The position numbers were made by a program, and so were the translations under genes. Below the pieces are notes generated by a model, which did no database searches, was not told where the DNA came from, and was given only the letters and a program-made list of their open reading frames with translations. A stretch of 64,000 nucleotides of DNA from Burkholderia pyrrocinia (GTDB taxonomy: Bacteria; Pseudomonadota; Gammaproteobacteria; Burkholderiales; Burkholderiaceae), in contig NZ_CP024904.1 in the NCBI RefSeq assembly GCF_003330765.1, positions 248,001 through 312,000 on the forward strand. The letters run 5' to 3'. Below are positions 8,872 to 20,527 of the stretch, piece by piece; positions within the stretch are counted from its first letter, which is position 1; every line of letters starts with the position of its first letter.

Positions 8872-11034
8872 GTGTTTCAAGGGCAAAGCTTGCGTGTTTC
8901 GCCGCTGGGCGATAACGGCATTTTCGAATTGTGCTTCGATCGTCAGGGCGAATCCATCAACAAATTCGACCGCAGGACCATCGATGAATTGCGGCAGGCC
9001 AACCAGTACCTGCTGAATCAGGCGAGCCTGCGCGGTGTCCTGGTGACCAGTGCGAAGGACGTTTTCATCGTCGGTGCGGATATCACCGAATTCGGGGCCA
9101 AGTTCGCGCAGCCAGCGGCCGCTATTGCGGCTGACGTGGCCGGAAGCAACGAAGCATTCATCCAGTTCGAAGACCTGCCGGTTCCTTCCGTGGTGGCAAT
9201 CAATGGCTTCGCATTGGGCGGTGGCCTCGAATTTGCGCTGACCGGCGCAATGCGAGTCATGTCGAGTGAGGCACGGATTGGTGTGCCAGAGGTGAAGTTA
9301 GGTCTGTTCCCCGGATTCGGGGGCACGGTCCGGCTGGTGCGCATTGCAGGGGCTGCGGTGGCGTGCGACTGGGTTGCCGGCGGCAAACCTGCCACGCCGG
9401 CTGCGGCCTTTGCAGCCGGCGTGGTGGACGATATTGCGGCGCCGGACGAACTGCGCTCCCGTGCGATCCATTTGCTTGAGCGGGCGATTGCCAACGAAGT
9501 CGATTGGCAGGCACGACAGGATCGAAAGCGCAAGCCATTGTCGATGGAGGCAGGGCAAGCCGCAGCTGCTTTTGAGCAAGCTCGCGCCATTGCAGGCGAA
9601 CGTGGCTCGCCGCACCAACCTGCTGCGCTGGCAGCAGTCGCCATGATGGCTGAGGGGGCGGCCCTTGACCGTGCTGGCGCCCTGGCTTTGGAAGCGCAGG
9701 TGTTCGGCGAGATCGCTCGTACTCAAGCCGCGTCGTCAATGGTTCAGACCTTTCTGAACGAACAGGCTGTCAAGAAGATCGCGCGCAACCACGCAAAAGG
9801 GGCGGACAAAGTGTCTCGCGCGTTGGTGCTGGGCGCGGGGATCATGGGCGGCGGGATAGCGATTACCCATGCCCTGCGGAAGATCCCGGCCCGTATGTAC
9901 GATCTGCAACAGCGAGCGCTCGACCAAGGCATGGCCGAGGCTCAAAAGCACGTTGCGCGTCAGGTCAAGACCGGGCGCCTGAGCGAATCCGCAAGCCTCG
10001 AGATTCTGTCGGCTGTCCAGCCGCAGCTGGATCTTGCGGGAATCGGCGAGGCGGATGCCGTGGTCGAGGCGATCGTCGAGAATCTGGACATCAAGCGCAA
10101 GGTCCTGGCGAATCTGGAGCCGTCGCTCAAAGAAGGGGCGATCCTGCTGTCCAACACGTCAAGTCTGCGCATCGACGACATTGCGGCGCCGCTCGAGCGT
10201 CCTGAACGGTTTGTCGGCATGCATTTCTTCAATCCGGTACCGATGATGTCGCTCGTGGAAGTCGTGCGCGGCACGCGTACCTCTGATCAGGCCGTGGCGA
10301 CCGCAGTGGGCTACGCAACTGCCCTGGGAAAAACTGCCATTGTCGTGCGTGATTGCCCCGGGTTTCTCGTCAACCGGGTGCTGACCGCATACATGCGTGG
10401 CTTTCTGAGGCTGGTTGCGGACGGCGCGGACTTCGAGCAGGTCGACAAGGTCATGGAGTCCTTCGGCTGGCCGATGGGGCCGGCCTATCTGGAAGACGTG
10501 GTCGGCATGGACACGGGTAGCCATGTCAACAACGTCATTTCAGCTGGCTATGCGGACCGCATGCCCGAGTTCGCTGACGACGCGCTGCGAGTGATGGTGC
10601 GCAACGGTCGGTTCGGTCAAAAGAACGGCCTGGGCTTTTACCACTACGAGGCGAGTGCGACCGGCGGCAAGCCGCGACGTACATCTTCAACGGATGCACA
10701 CGCGTTGCTTGCACAGCTGCAATCCGGGGGACGCCGGGATTTTACTCGCGAACGGATCATCGACCGCATGATGCTCCCGATGGTGCTCGAGGCAGCGCGA
10801 ACATTGCACGAGGGCGTGGTCGGAACTGCGGCGGAAGTGGACCTGGCGATGCAGCTTGGCCTCGGCTTCCCTGCCTATGCCGGTGGCCCCCTCAAATATG
10901 CCGACTGGCTGGGCCTTGCCGAAGTGGTGCGCCGTTGTGACCAACTGAGTGCACTGGGGCCGGCCTACGAGCCCAGCCAGCAACTGCGCGAGATGGCGTC
11001 GGCAAACGAGCGCTTCTATCCGATTACTCAATGA
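8872..11034 (+). CDS. FadB-like enoyl-CoA hydratase/3-hydroxyacyl-CoA dehydrogenase
   Basis: This is a 720-residue multifunctional beta-oxidation protein. The N-terminal hydratase has the CoA-binding GADITEF, the oxyanion and first Glu in ALGGGLEFAL, and the second Glu in VPEVKLGLFPGFGG. The dehydrogenase half has the NAD motif VLGAGIMGGGIAI near residue 320, the catalytic HFFNPVPMM near residue 450 and the C-terminal dimer domain. The start at GTG 8872 is preferred because taggag lies five bases upstream and the N-terminus then matches FadB proteins. A GTG at 8854 is possible. It heads the island operon, with 9 bases to the next gene. Confidence 0.95.
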   Translation: MFQGQSLRVSPLGDNGIFELCFDRQGESINKFDRRTIDELRQANQYLLNQASLRGVLVTSAKDVFIVGADITEFGAKFAQPAAAIAADVAGSNEAFIQFEDLPVPSVVAINGFALGGGLEFALTGAMRVMSSEARIGVPEVKLGLFPGFGGTVRLVRIAGAAVACDWVAGGKPATPAAAFAAGVVDDIAAPDELRSRAIHLLERAIANEVDWQARQDRKRKPLSMEAGQAAAAFEQARAIAGERGSPHQPAALAAVAMMAEGAALDRAGALALEAQVFGEIARTQAASSMVQTFLNEQAVKKIARNHAKGADKVSRALVLGAGIMGGGIAITHALRKIPARMYDLQQRALDQGMAEAQKHVARQVKTGRLSESASLEILSAVQPQLDLAGIGEADAVVEAIVENLDIKRKVLANLEPSLKEGAILLSNTSSLRIDDIAAPLERPERFVGMHFFNPVPMMSLVEVVRGTRTSDQAVATAVGYATALGKTAIVVRDCPGFLVNRVLTAYMRGFLRLVADGADFEQVDKVMESFGWPMGPAYLEDVVGMDTGSHVNNVISAGYADRMPEFADDALRVMVRNGRFGQKNGLGFYHYEASATGGKPRRTSSTDAHALLAQLQSGGRRDFTRERIIDRMMLPMVLEAARTLHEGVVGTAAEVDLAMQLGLGFPAYAGGPLKYADWLGLAEVVRRCDQLSALGPAYEPSQQLREMASANERFYPITQ

Positions 11035-11043
11035 GGGCTTGAC

Positions 11044-12291
11044 GTGCACTTCCAGCTTCCCGAAGACGTTCAGCAAATGCGGCAAACGCTGCGCCGGTTC
11101 GTAGATGAGCGGATACTCCCTCTCGACAACGAGTATCAGCGCATCGCCGATTCCGGCCGCTTTCCGACGGAGGTCGTCGAACCGCTCAAGCAGCAGGCGC
11201 GCGACGCAGGTCTCTGGAATTTGTTTCTTCCGGGTCTGCTCGACAACGAGCCGGGTACTCGCTTGACCAACATGCAGTATGCGCCGCTGGCCGAGATCAT
11301 GGGCCGCGTTCCCTGGGCTTCCGAGGTCTTCAACTGTAACGCGCCGGACACCGGCAACATGGAGTTGCTGCACCTCTTCGCGAATCCCGCACAGCGGGAT
11401 CGATGGCTGGTTCCGCTTCTCGAGGGGACCATCCGCTCCTGCTTCGCCATGACTGAACCGGATGTGGCTTCGTCAGACGCGACCAATATCCAGACGTCCA
11501 TCAGGCGCGAGGGCGACGAGTACGTCATCAACGGGCGAAAATGGTTCACCACGGGCGCGATGCACCCCAATTGCAAGTTGGCTATCGTGATGGGGGTGAC
11601 CGATTTCGATCCGGACGCGGCCAGGCATTGCCGACATTCGATGGTGCTTGTTCCGATGGACACCCCGGGTGTGCGCATCGTCCGCAACGTGCCGATCATG
11701 AGCCACCATCTGCCAGAGGGGCACTGCGAAATCGCGTTCGAGAACGTGCGCGTGCCGGTGTCCAACCTGCTTGGCGAAGAGAACAGCGGGTTCGCATTGG
11801 CGCAAGCCCGCTTGGGACCGGGGCGAGTCCATCATTGCATGCGAACGATCGGTCAGTGTGAAGTCGCGCTGGACTTGATGTGTGAGCGAGCGCTCTCGCG
11901 CCGCGCGTTCGGCAAGACCTTGTCGGACTTCGCCAACATTCAGGACTGGATTGCCTATTCGCGCGTCGAAATCGATCAAGCTCGTCTGTTCGTTCTGCAG
12001 GCGGCCTGGAAGATGGATACCTATGGCAACAAGTCCGCACATCTGGATGTTTCGGCCATCAAGCTCGTGGCGGCACAGCTTCAGACGCGGGTCGTCGATC
12101 GAGCGATTCAGGTATTCGGTGCGATGGGTATCACGCCCGACACGCCGCTGGCTTACCTCTGGTCCTGGGGGCGGGCAATGCGCTTCTTTGATGGCCCGGA
12201 CGAGGTCCACCTGCGCGCCATCGCTCGAGCCGAGTTGGCGAAGGCCAAGGAACAACTCGGGTCAACGGCACCGTACTACCGTCACCACTGA
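11044..12291 (+). CDS. Acyl-CoA dehydrogenase, ACAD10/11 type
   Basis: This is a 415-residue FAD flavoprotein. Family signatures are CFAMTEPDVASSDATNI (FAD/substrate site) near residue 125 and the C-terminal MRFFDGPDEVHLRAIA, which is characteristic of the ACAD10/ACAD11 branch rather than of short- or medium-chain enzymes. In animals the ACAD11 dehydrogenase is fused to an APH-fold kinase that phosphorylates 4-hydroxyacyl-CoA before elimination to 2-enoyl-CoA. Here a stand-alone APH kinase sits in the same island at 36042-37073. The start is GTG at 11044, nine bases after the FadB-like stop. Confidence 0.92.
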   Translation: MHFQLPEDVQQMRQTLRRFVDERILPLDNEYQRIADSGRFPTEVVEPLKQQARDAGLWNLFLPGLLDNEPGTRLTNMQYAPLAEIMGRVPWASEVFNCNAPDTGNMELLHLFANPAQRDRWLVPLLEGTIRSCFAMTEPDVASSDATNIQTSIRREGDEYVINGRKWFTTGAMHPNCKLAIVMGVTDFDPDAARHCRHSMVLVPMDTPGVRIVRNVPIMSHHLPEGHCEIAFENVRVPVSNLLGEENSGFALAQARLGPGRVHHCMRTIGQCEVALDLMCERALSRRAFGKTLSDFANIQDWIAYSRVEIDQARLFVLQAAWKMDTYGNKSAHLDVSAIKLVAAQLQTRVVDRAIQVFGAMGITPDTPLAYLWSWGRAMRFFDGPDEVHLRAIARAELAKAKEQLGSTAPYYRHH

Positions 12292-12510
12292 AGACGCGCT
12301 GTCTGTCATGCCCATGCCATCCCGGGCCACGGTCTGGCTGTGACGGGGCGACGGAACATCGTCCCTCGCCACTCGCCCGTACCGGCCGTACTCGATGTGT
12401 TCGTCGGTGTGGCCAACACTGTCGCTTAGGTACGCGGCAGTGCCGCTGATTCTGAGGGTGGCGTGAATGCCGTCCTCATCAAACGTAACGCCAGCTTTCA
12501 AGGAAGTTGA

Positions 12511-14495
<1,985 letters not shown>

Positions 14496-14556
14496 CCGCA
14501 GGGAGAACTGCGGCGAATTGACCGGCCGGCTGGCGTTCTATTAGGAAATCACATCT

Positions 14557-15705
14557 ATGACGATCCAATTCAACCGCTCGTGGAGTGATCCCGATCTCGA
14601 GCAGTATCGCGACACCGTCGTACGGTTCATCGAAGAGGAAATGCTTCCGCACGACGAGGCGGCTCGCCATCGCGGACACGTCGGGCATGACTTGTGGCGG
14701 AAAGCTGGAGCACTCGGGATCCTGTGTGCCGATCTCCCGGAAGAATGGGGCGGCGCGGGGGGCGACTTCCGGCACGAAGCCGTATTTCATGAAGAGATGG
14801 CTCGACGCGCGCTCTCGGGGATGAATGCCTCCGTGCACGCGATCGTGGCTCACTATCTCTTGAACCACGGCACCGAAGCGCAGAAACGTCGCTACCTGCC
14901 GCGCCTGATATCGGGCGAACTGGTCGGCGCGATTGCGATGACTGAACCGGGCGCCGGATCGGATCTGAAGGGTATTCGTACTCGGGCCCAGCGCGGGCAG
15001 GACGGATGGTGCATCAATGGCGCCAAGACGTTCATTTCGAACGGTTTGCTGGCTGGCCTTGTTTTGGTGGTGGCGAAGACGGAGTCGGGTGAGGGTGCTC
15101 GCGGCATTTCGATCTTCCTGTTGGAGACAGCCGATTGCGCCGGCTTTCGGGTCGGACGGTTGCTGGACAAGATCGGCATGAAGGCGCAAGACACCGCCGA
15201 GCTGTTTTTCGACGACGTGTTTGTCAGTGAGGACCAGATCCTCGGCGGACTGCCTGGACAGGGGTTTTACCAGCTCATGGCGGATCTTCCCTACGAACGG
15301 TTGCTCATCGGCGTGATGGCCCTGGCAGCAATGGAGGGGGCGTATGAGGAAACACTGGCCTATGTGCGTGATCGGCAGGCATTCGGGCAGGTAATTTCCA
15401 CGTTCCAGAACACCCGATTCAAGCTCGCGGAGATCGCCACGGAAATACAGGTCGGACGGGCATTCATCGATCGTTGCGTGCAGGACTTGCTGGTCGGCCG
15501 GCTGGACACGGCAACAGCGTCAATGGCGAAACTCTGGGGTTCAGAAGCACAGGGGCGAGTGGTTGATGCGTGCTTGCAGTTGTTCGGCGGTTACGGCTAC
15601 ATGAACGAATACGTGATTGCCAGGATGTACACCGACGCCCGGGTTCAGCGCATCTACGGTGGCACGAGCGAGATCATGAAGGAAGTGATCGCACGCGCAT
15701 TGTGA
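14557..15705 (+). CDS. Acyl-CoA dehydrogenase, long-chain/branched (ACADL-like) type
   Basis: This is a 382-residue FAD enzyme with AIAMTEPGAGSDL near residue 128 and the C-terminal RIYGGTSEIMKEVIAR. The usual SCAD/MCAD catalytic Glu before GTS is replaced by Gly, as in ACADL-type enzymes. In that type the base is the Glu of the helix-G motif, seen here as YERLLIG near residue 248. ACADL enzymes accept long and methyl-branched acyl-CoAs. It is the last gene of the first rightward operon and is followed by a terminator. Confidence 0.92.
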   Translation: MTIQFNRSWSDPDLEQYRDTVVRFIEEEMLPHDEAARHRGHVGHDLWRKAGALGILCADLPEEWGGAGGDFRHEAVFHEEMARRALSGMNASVHAIVAHYLLNHGTEAQKRRYLPRLISGELVGAIAMTEPGAGSDLKGIRTRAQRGQDGWCINGAKTFISNGLLAGLVLVVAKTESGEGARGISIFLLETADCAGFRVGRLLDKIGMKAQDTAELFFDDVFVSEDQILGGLPGQGFYQLMADLPYERLLIGVMALAAMEGAYEETLAYVRDRQAFGQVISTFQNTRFKLAEIATEIQVGRAFIDRCVQDLLVGRLDTATASMAKLWGSEAQGRVVDACLQLFGGYGYMNEYVIARMYTDARVQRIYGGTSEIMKEVIARAL

Positions 15706-15755
15706 TCGTGCAGGTTGCGTCGAGCGTAAAGCACGGCGTATGAATTGCAAGCGAG

Positions 15756-15789
15756 GCTCTACGAATTGGTCAAGTTCGTAGGGCTTTTT
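15756..15789 (+). terminator. Rho-independent terminator after the first island operon
   Basis: A 10-bp stem (gctctacgaa with ttcgtagggc, one G-U pair) at 15756-15765 and 15775-15784 has a 9-base loop and a run of five T. It lies 51 bases after the acyl-CoA dehydrogenase stop. The next 160 bases hold a 12-bp palindrome (gtgaaatttcac, 15845-15856) and a TATAAT at 15884 but no rightward gene. Confidence 0.8.
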
Positions 15790-15956
15790 GTGTTTCCGAC
15801 TCGCGCTGGAATTTCGGCGGACGCTTTAAGATCAGCATCTGCGCGTGAAATTTCACACCCATAAAAGTATGATGGACTACTAATATAATGGCCTATTTTG
15901 AATCAACGATATTGAGTGAAGCGGGCTAGAGGCCGAGCACGCTCACACGTGTGTCA

Positions 15957-16184
15957 TCAAACACGCATGGTAGGGCGTTTGAGCGAAGGCGGGAATACCC
16001 GCCACACCCGATCGGGGTGGCGGAAGAAGTACATTCTCAAGAGTTCCCCTGGACTGGCGAGCTCGACGTACACGCATCGTCGACTGCCGCGCCCAGCCAA
16101 ACGAACCACTCTGGTTTGCGTGGCTGAGGGCTGTCCCAGCCAGTACTCGACAAGCGCGTGCAGGGATTTTGCTCCTGTACTCAT
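15957..16184 (-). CDS. Hypothetical small protein (75 aa)
   Basis: An open frame encodes 75 residues beginning MSTGAKSLHALVEYWLG and ending in a basic, aromatic-rich segment with FFRHPDRVWRVFPP. The amino-acid pattern (amphipathic N-terminus, then a Trp/Phe/Pro-rich core) looks like a real folded protein rather than a chance frame. It lies 82 bases downstream of the acyl-CoA synthetase on the same strand and could be cotranscribed with it. No known domain is recognised. A weak aaggacgag motif lies ~14 bases before the ATG. Confidence 0.45.
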   Translation of the reverse strand: MSTGAKSLHALVEYWLGQPSATQTRVVRLAGRGSRRCVYVELASPGELLRMYFFRHPDRVWRVFPPSLKRPTMRV

Positions 16185-16266
16185 TTGATCACCAATCTCG
16201 TCCTTGGAGCTCGTCCCGATGCTACTCGAAAAAATACGGGAAGAGGATTCGGGCGCGCCTGGTACA

Positions 16267-17808
16267 TCAGGAGTTTTCGCGAGCGAGATACTGCTTTCGC
16301 AATTCGCCCTTCTGCAGTTTTCCGGTAGGAGTTCGTGGCAACTCGTCGACAAAGTCGACGCTCTTCGGTGCCTTGTATGAGGCAATCCGTGACTTCGCGA
16401 AGTCTATGATCTCCTTCTCGAGCTCCGTCGTTCCCGCATAGCCTTCTGCGAGGGTGACGACAGCCTTTACGCGTTCCCCCATCTCCGGATCGGGGATGCC
16501 GATTACTGCCACGTCCAGAATGGCCGGATGGAGTGCGAGTGCGTTTTCGACTTCCTGCGGATAGATATTGACTCCGCCAGAAATGATCATGAAGCCTTTT
16601 CTGTCGGTGAGGTAAAGGAACCCATCTTCGTCGACATGTCCGATGTCGCCAACCATCGTCCACGTCGAGTGAATCGGGTGTTGGGTCGCACGTGTTTTCT
16701 CCGGATCCTTGTGATACGAGAATGGCATCGTTTCACGCTCGAAATAGACGAGCCCATCCGATCCGGCGGGCAGCTCGTCGCCGCTCTCGTCACAGATGTG
16801 AATTTTGCCGAGTATCGAACGCCCGACAGACCCGGGTTTTTGCAGCCATTCCGATGGGCTGATGGTCGTAATCCCGTTCAACTCCGTGCTCGAATAGAAT
16901 TCGTAGAGTACCGGCCCCCACCAGTCCATCATCTTGCGCTTCACGTCGACAGGGCATGGTGCCGCCGCGTGTATTGCAACCTTCATGCTGCTGACGTCAT
17001 GCGCACCTCTGATGTCGTCCGGGAGTTTCAACATCCGGACGAACATTGTCGGAACCCATTGGCTGACGTTCACGCGATATTTCTCGATTGCCTCGAGTGC
17101 TGCTTCGGCATCGAATTTGTCCATGACGACGACGGTGCCGCCCATGGCCTGAATGGCAGCGCAAGTCCGCAGGGGGGCAGCATGATAGAGCGGAGCCGGG
17201 GAGAGATAAACCGTGTCGGTGCCGCACCCGAAATGTCCGCCAAACATGGCTACCATGCTGTCGCCGGCGTCCGATACTTGACGGTCGGGCAGCGGAAGTC
17301 GAACCCCCTTCGGACGTCCGGTCGTTCCCGACGAATAGAGCATGTCCGCGCCCCGGGGTTCATACTCGGGACGCTCCGAGGACGCCGTTTCCAACACGGA
17401 ACTCAACGAAACCGAACCGGGCAGGGCCACGTCAAAATGCACGACATGCGAAAGAGACGGGAGGTCGGCCCATGCACGCGCGAGATCCTGCCCCACGTCT
17501 CCGACAAAGAGACATTTCGCCCCCGAGTTCTGGAGGATGTACTCGATTTCCTCGCTCTTGAGATGGAAGTTTATCGCCGCGACGTAGAGCCCTGAGCGCT
17601 GGGCTGCCCAGTAGACGTCGAATATACGGTGATCGTTCTCCGAGAGGATGGCGACGACGTCACCTCTGTTCATTCCTTGCGCGCGAAGCCAGTTCGCAAT
17701 CCTGAGAGACCGGCCTTCGAGCTCGGAAAAAGTGACATGCAGCCCTGATGCAGCCATGATCACGGCCGGCTTCGAGGGGTGGGTTTGGGCGTGCGTTCCG
17801 GGGTACAT
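16267..17808 (-). CDS. AMP-forming acyl-CoA synthetase
   Basis: This is a 513-residue ANL-superfamily ligase that activates a carboxylic acid to its CoA thioester through an acyl-adenylate. The P-loop-like YSSGTTGRPKGV is near residue 167, GEFYSSTE-type acyl-site sequence (LYEFYSSTELNG) near residue 303, the hinge GDIGHVDEDGFLYLTDRKG near residue 400, and the catalytic Lys lies in PRTPTGKLQ near the C-terminus. The frame remains open ~95 codons upstream, but the ATG at 17808 matches the family length. It is transcribed leftwards, opposite to most island genes, and is a likely entry step for the island's beta-oxidation enzymes. Confidence 0.92.
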   Translation of the reverse strand: MYPGTHAQTHPSKPAVIMAASGLHVTFSELEGRSLRIANWLRAQGMNRGDVVAILSENDHRIFDVYWAAQRSGLYVAAINFHLKSEEIEYILQNSGAKCLFVGDVGQDLARAWADLPSLSHVVHFDVALPGSVSLSSVLETASSERPEYEPRGADMLYSSGTTGRPKGVRLPLPDRQVSDAGDSMVAMFGGHFGCGTDTVYLSPAPLYHAAPLRTCAAIQAMGGTVVVMDKFDAEAALEAIEKYRVNVSQWVPTMFVRMLKLPDDIRGAHDVSSMKVAIHAAAPCPVDVKRKMMDWWGPVLYEFYSSTELNGITTISPSEWLQKPGSVGRSILGKIHICDESGDELPAGSDGLVYFERETMPFSYHKDPEKTRATQHPIHSTWTMVGDIGHVDEDGFLYLTDRKGFMIISGGVNIYPQEVENALALHPAILDVAVIGIPDPEMGERVKAVVTLAEGYAGTTELEKEIIDFAKSRIASYKAPKSVDFVDELPRTPTGKLQKGELRKQYLARENS

Positions 17809-18573
17809 TGCTTTTAGGGAAGTAGAGTTTCTCTGGAGATGAGATCCAGCCTGGATGGCATTGCGGATCAACAAGAAGGCGGCATCGAGGGCGACTTCCG
17901 GATCACGCAGGAGCGCTCGGCGTTTGCGAAAACGCGAATGAAGCCCGGGAAAACGGGGGGGCGCGTCGCTGCAGGGCAGGCGCCGCAACCGCACCGAAAA
18001 GTTCGTGATGAGTCGACGATTAGCGACTCCATGAGCATGTTGACCTGGCACATCGTCTGTCTCCATCTTGCATCGTTCTACGAACAAGGGCTCCATGCGA
18101 CCGCCGCTCTTTCGGCACTGACGTCAGCGCACCACCGGCCCAAATCCTACTTTGAAGTATATACAATACTTCGACGTAAGAACAATGTCGATTGTGTGTT
18201 TGTGTGTCGCCGGTAGAGACAGCTACTAAAGCGGGCTATCGATATATACCGTGGTGCATCGGTTGATTCATTGCACGTCGGTGACATCTTCACGTGCGAC
18301 CACCGATTTCTCGTACCAACCGCCATAGCAAGGCATTGTGCACGGCGGGTTATGGTCCTTTGTAATGTTGTTCATATGAACTAGTTCGTCATGGAACCGG
18401 TCCTGCGTCACTTCCTGGGCCTTGCCATTGGGGTATCTGCTGAGTCGTTAGTTCTGCGCACTGCGATCTCGTCTATTTCGACGATGGTCTCACCTACGCG
18501 AGTGCGCGCCTAATCCGTGTGCCGGCCGCGGTGCGCAACGTTGGCCGACACACTCAGACAAGGTGGAGACAAC
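17809..18573. promoter_or_regulatory. Divergent intergenic region with two palindromes
   Basis: This 765-base region lies between the leftward acyl-CoA synthetase and the rightward esterase and holds no convincing gene. Two inverted repeats stand out: gaagtat-N5-atacttc at 18154-18172 and the 12-bp gttcatatgaac at 18370-18381. The stretch 18150-18420 is clearly AT-richer than the surroundings, as expected for promoters. These are candidate binding sites for the island's TetR regulator or the LAL protein. Confidence 0.45.
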
Positions 18574-20256
18574 ATGACCGACGAATATCAGACAACCTCG
18601 AGCTTCTACAGAGGGTTGGCCGCGACTAGCATCGTGGGCGCGGTGGTGGCTTTTGGCCTCGCTGCTTGTGGGGGGGAGGTTGACAACGCTGCAGCGCCAA
18701 CGCCGACGCAGACGGCACCGACTACGATGCAAGTGCGGAATGCTGCGAGCGCATGTTCTGCTCTTGCTGGCGCCGGCGTTCCGGCCAGCGCCATTGCACT
18801 GCCGACGCAAGGCGCAACCATCACATCGGCGTCGCTCGTTGCAGCCGACAACACGACGGGCCTTCCGGACTACTGCCAAGTACTGGGCAAGGTGCTGGCC
18901 ACCAATTCCTCGGATCCGGCGATCAACTTCGAAGTCAATCTGCCGACCACCTGGAATTTCAAGGCTTTGCAACTGGGAGGGGCCGGCTTCAACGGGCTGT
19001 TGGTAACTGGCCTGGGTGGGCCGATTGGAGGCATACAAAACTGGCCATCGGACGAAAAACAGCCGCTCGCCATGAATTACGTGACGTTTGGCAGCGATGG
19101 CGGAACGACTCCGGACGGGACATTCGGCCTCAATGCTCAGGCACTGGCGAATTATGGCGGGGAAAGCGTCAAGCGCACGCATGACACGGCGCTTTATATT
19201 CTCAAAGCTTTCTACAAGACCGTGCCGCATCGGATGTACCACATTGGTGGGTCCAAGGGCGGCCACGAAAGCCTGGTCGCCGCGCAGCGGTACGGTAGCG
19301 ATTATGACGGAATCGTCGCCTACTATCCTGCGAACCAGAATCAGGCCATGGTGATGTCATGGTTCCGCATGTGGAATGCCGCGTACGCTACGCCTGGAGG
19401 CGCACTCGATCCGGCCAAGCAGGCTCTGGTGAGAACCAAGGTGCTAGCCGCGTGCGACGGCCTGGATGGTGTGGTGGACGGTATCGTGAGCAACACTGCG
19501 GCTTGCCAGGCCACATTCTCGATCAACAGCTTACGCTGCTCGGGCGGAGCGGATACTGGCGATACCTGCCTTTCCGACGCTCAGATCAACACCTTGATGA
19601 CTGCCGCGACGCCAATGGAATTTGCTTTCCCGCTGGCCAACGGAGTCACGAGCATTGGACCCTACCCAGTGTTCCAAGGTGGTGACGTGGAGAGAGCGCT
19701 GTTCGACCCCTTTGGGACCGACGGTACTCATACCGTGTACTACAGCCTCGACGAACCGGTCATCAAGTACTTCGACCAGCAAAATCCGAATGCCACGAGC
19801 ACCGGTTTTGACTACCGTGCGTGGCAGCCGCGGGTCACGCAGTTGTCCAATGAGCTGGATGCGACAAATCCGGATATCGATGCGTTTCACCTGAAAGGCG
19901 GAAAGCTGATCCTGGTGCAGGGCACCACCGATATGTTGGTGACGCCCAATCAGACGACCGCTTACTTCAATAAGGTCGCAGCGCGTTACGGAGATTCGGC
20001 GAGCAGCTTTGTTCGGTATTACGTCGCACCGGGATTTGGCCACGCGGGCGGCACGTTCGCCTTGCAATGGGACCCGCTGACGGCACTGGACGGCTGGGTG
20101 GAATCGGGGCAAGCGCCCATCAATCCTGTCGTGACGGACGGCAATCCTGCCACCAAAGGACGCACCCGTCCATTGTGCGAGTACCCACAGTTCCCGAAGT
20201 ACAAGGGAGCAGGCGACGCAAATAGTGCGTCCAGCTTCGTGTGCGCCGACAGCTAA
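18574..20256 (+). CDS. Tannase/feruloyl-esterase family lipoprotein
   Basis: This is a 560-residue exported esterase. The N-terminus has a hydrophobic segment ending in the lipobox GLAAC (Cys32), so it is probably a lipid-anchored outer-membrane or surface protein. The alpha/beta-hydrolase nucleophile lies in GGSKGGHE (Ser227), with later Asp in TTDMLVTPNQ and His in GFGHAGGT. The PF07519 family contains tannases, feruloyl esterases and MHETase, all cleaving esters of aromatic acids. The start at 18574 is supported by aggtggag seven bases upstream; a longer frame exists. It is followed by a porin, which suggests extracellular ester cleavage followed by uptake. Confidence 0.88.
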   Translation: MTDEYQTTSSFYRGLAATSIVGAVVAFGLAACGGEVDNAAAPTPTQTAPTTMQVRNAASACSALAGAGVPASAIALPTQGATITSASLVAADNTTGLPDYCQVLGKVLATNSSDPAINFEVNLPTTWNFKALQLGGAGFNGLLVTGLGGPIGGIQNWPSDEKQPLAMNYVTFGSDGGTTPDGTFGLNAQALANYGGESVKRTHDTALYILKAFYKTVPHRMYHIGGSKGGHESLVAAQRYGSDYDGIVAYYPANQNQAMVMSWFRMWNAAYATPGGALDPAKQALVRTKVLAACDGLDGVVDGIVSNTAACQATFSINSLRCSGGADTGDTCLSDAQINTLMTAATPMEFAFPLANGVTSIGPYPVFQGGDVERALFDPFGTDGTHTVYYSLDEPVIKYFDQQNPNATSTGFDYRAWQPRVTQLSNELDATNPDIDAFHLKGGKLILVQGTTDMLVTPNQTTAYFNKVAARYGDSASSFVRYYVAPGFGHAGGTFALQWDPLTALDGWVESGQAPINPVVTDGNPATKGRTRPLCEYPQFPKYKGAGDANSASSFVCADS

Positions 20257-20263
20257 AGGACGC

Positions 20264-20292
20264 GACTCGGCTTCTCCAAAAGAAGCCGAGTC
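20264..20292 (+). terminator. Strong hairpin after the esterase gene
   Basis: A perfect 12-bp stem (gactcggcttct with agaagccgagtc) and a 5-base loop start 8 bases after the esterase stop. There is no T-run after it, so it may act as an mRNA-stabilising or Rho-assisted terminator rather than a classical intrinsic one. Confidence 0.6.
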
Positions 20293-20527
20293 CATGCGAA
20301 TGTCTGGCCAGCTCATCCGGTGAAATGGGTGAGATGACCGGGGCGGGTGTCAGGTCGTGTGGTTGGGGCAAGGTGCTGCAGCGCCGAATCGGAGGAACTC
20401 GCCCTGTCAAGCCTTGCTCGCTTTGCCGGAGATCGAGTAGAGGTATTGGAGCAAGCCAGCTTACTTGATGGTAAACGGCTATCCGGAAACAAAAAAATAT
20501 TCTTATATTTGGTTAGGAGATCTATGT

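Noticed and set aside
18574..20256. MHETase/plastic degradation
   Set aside because: Same family, but there is no PETase-like partner and no terephthalate genes in the window, so family membership alone is not enough.
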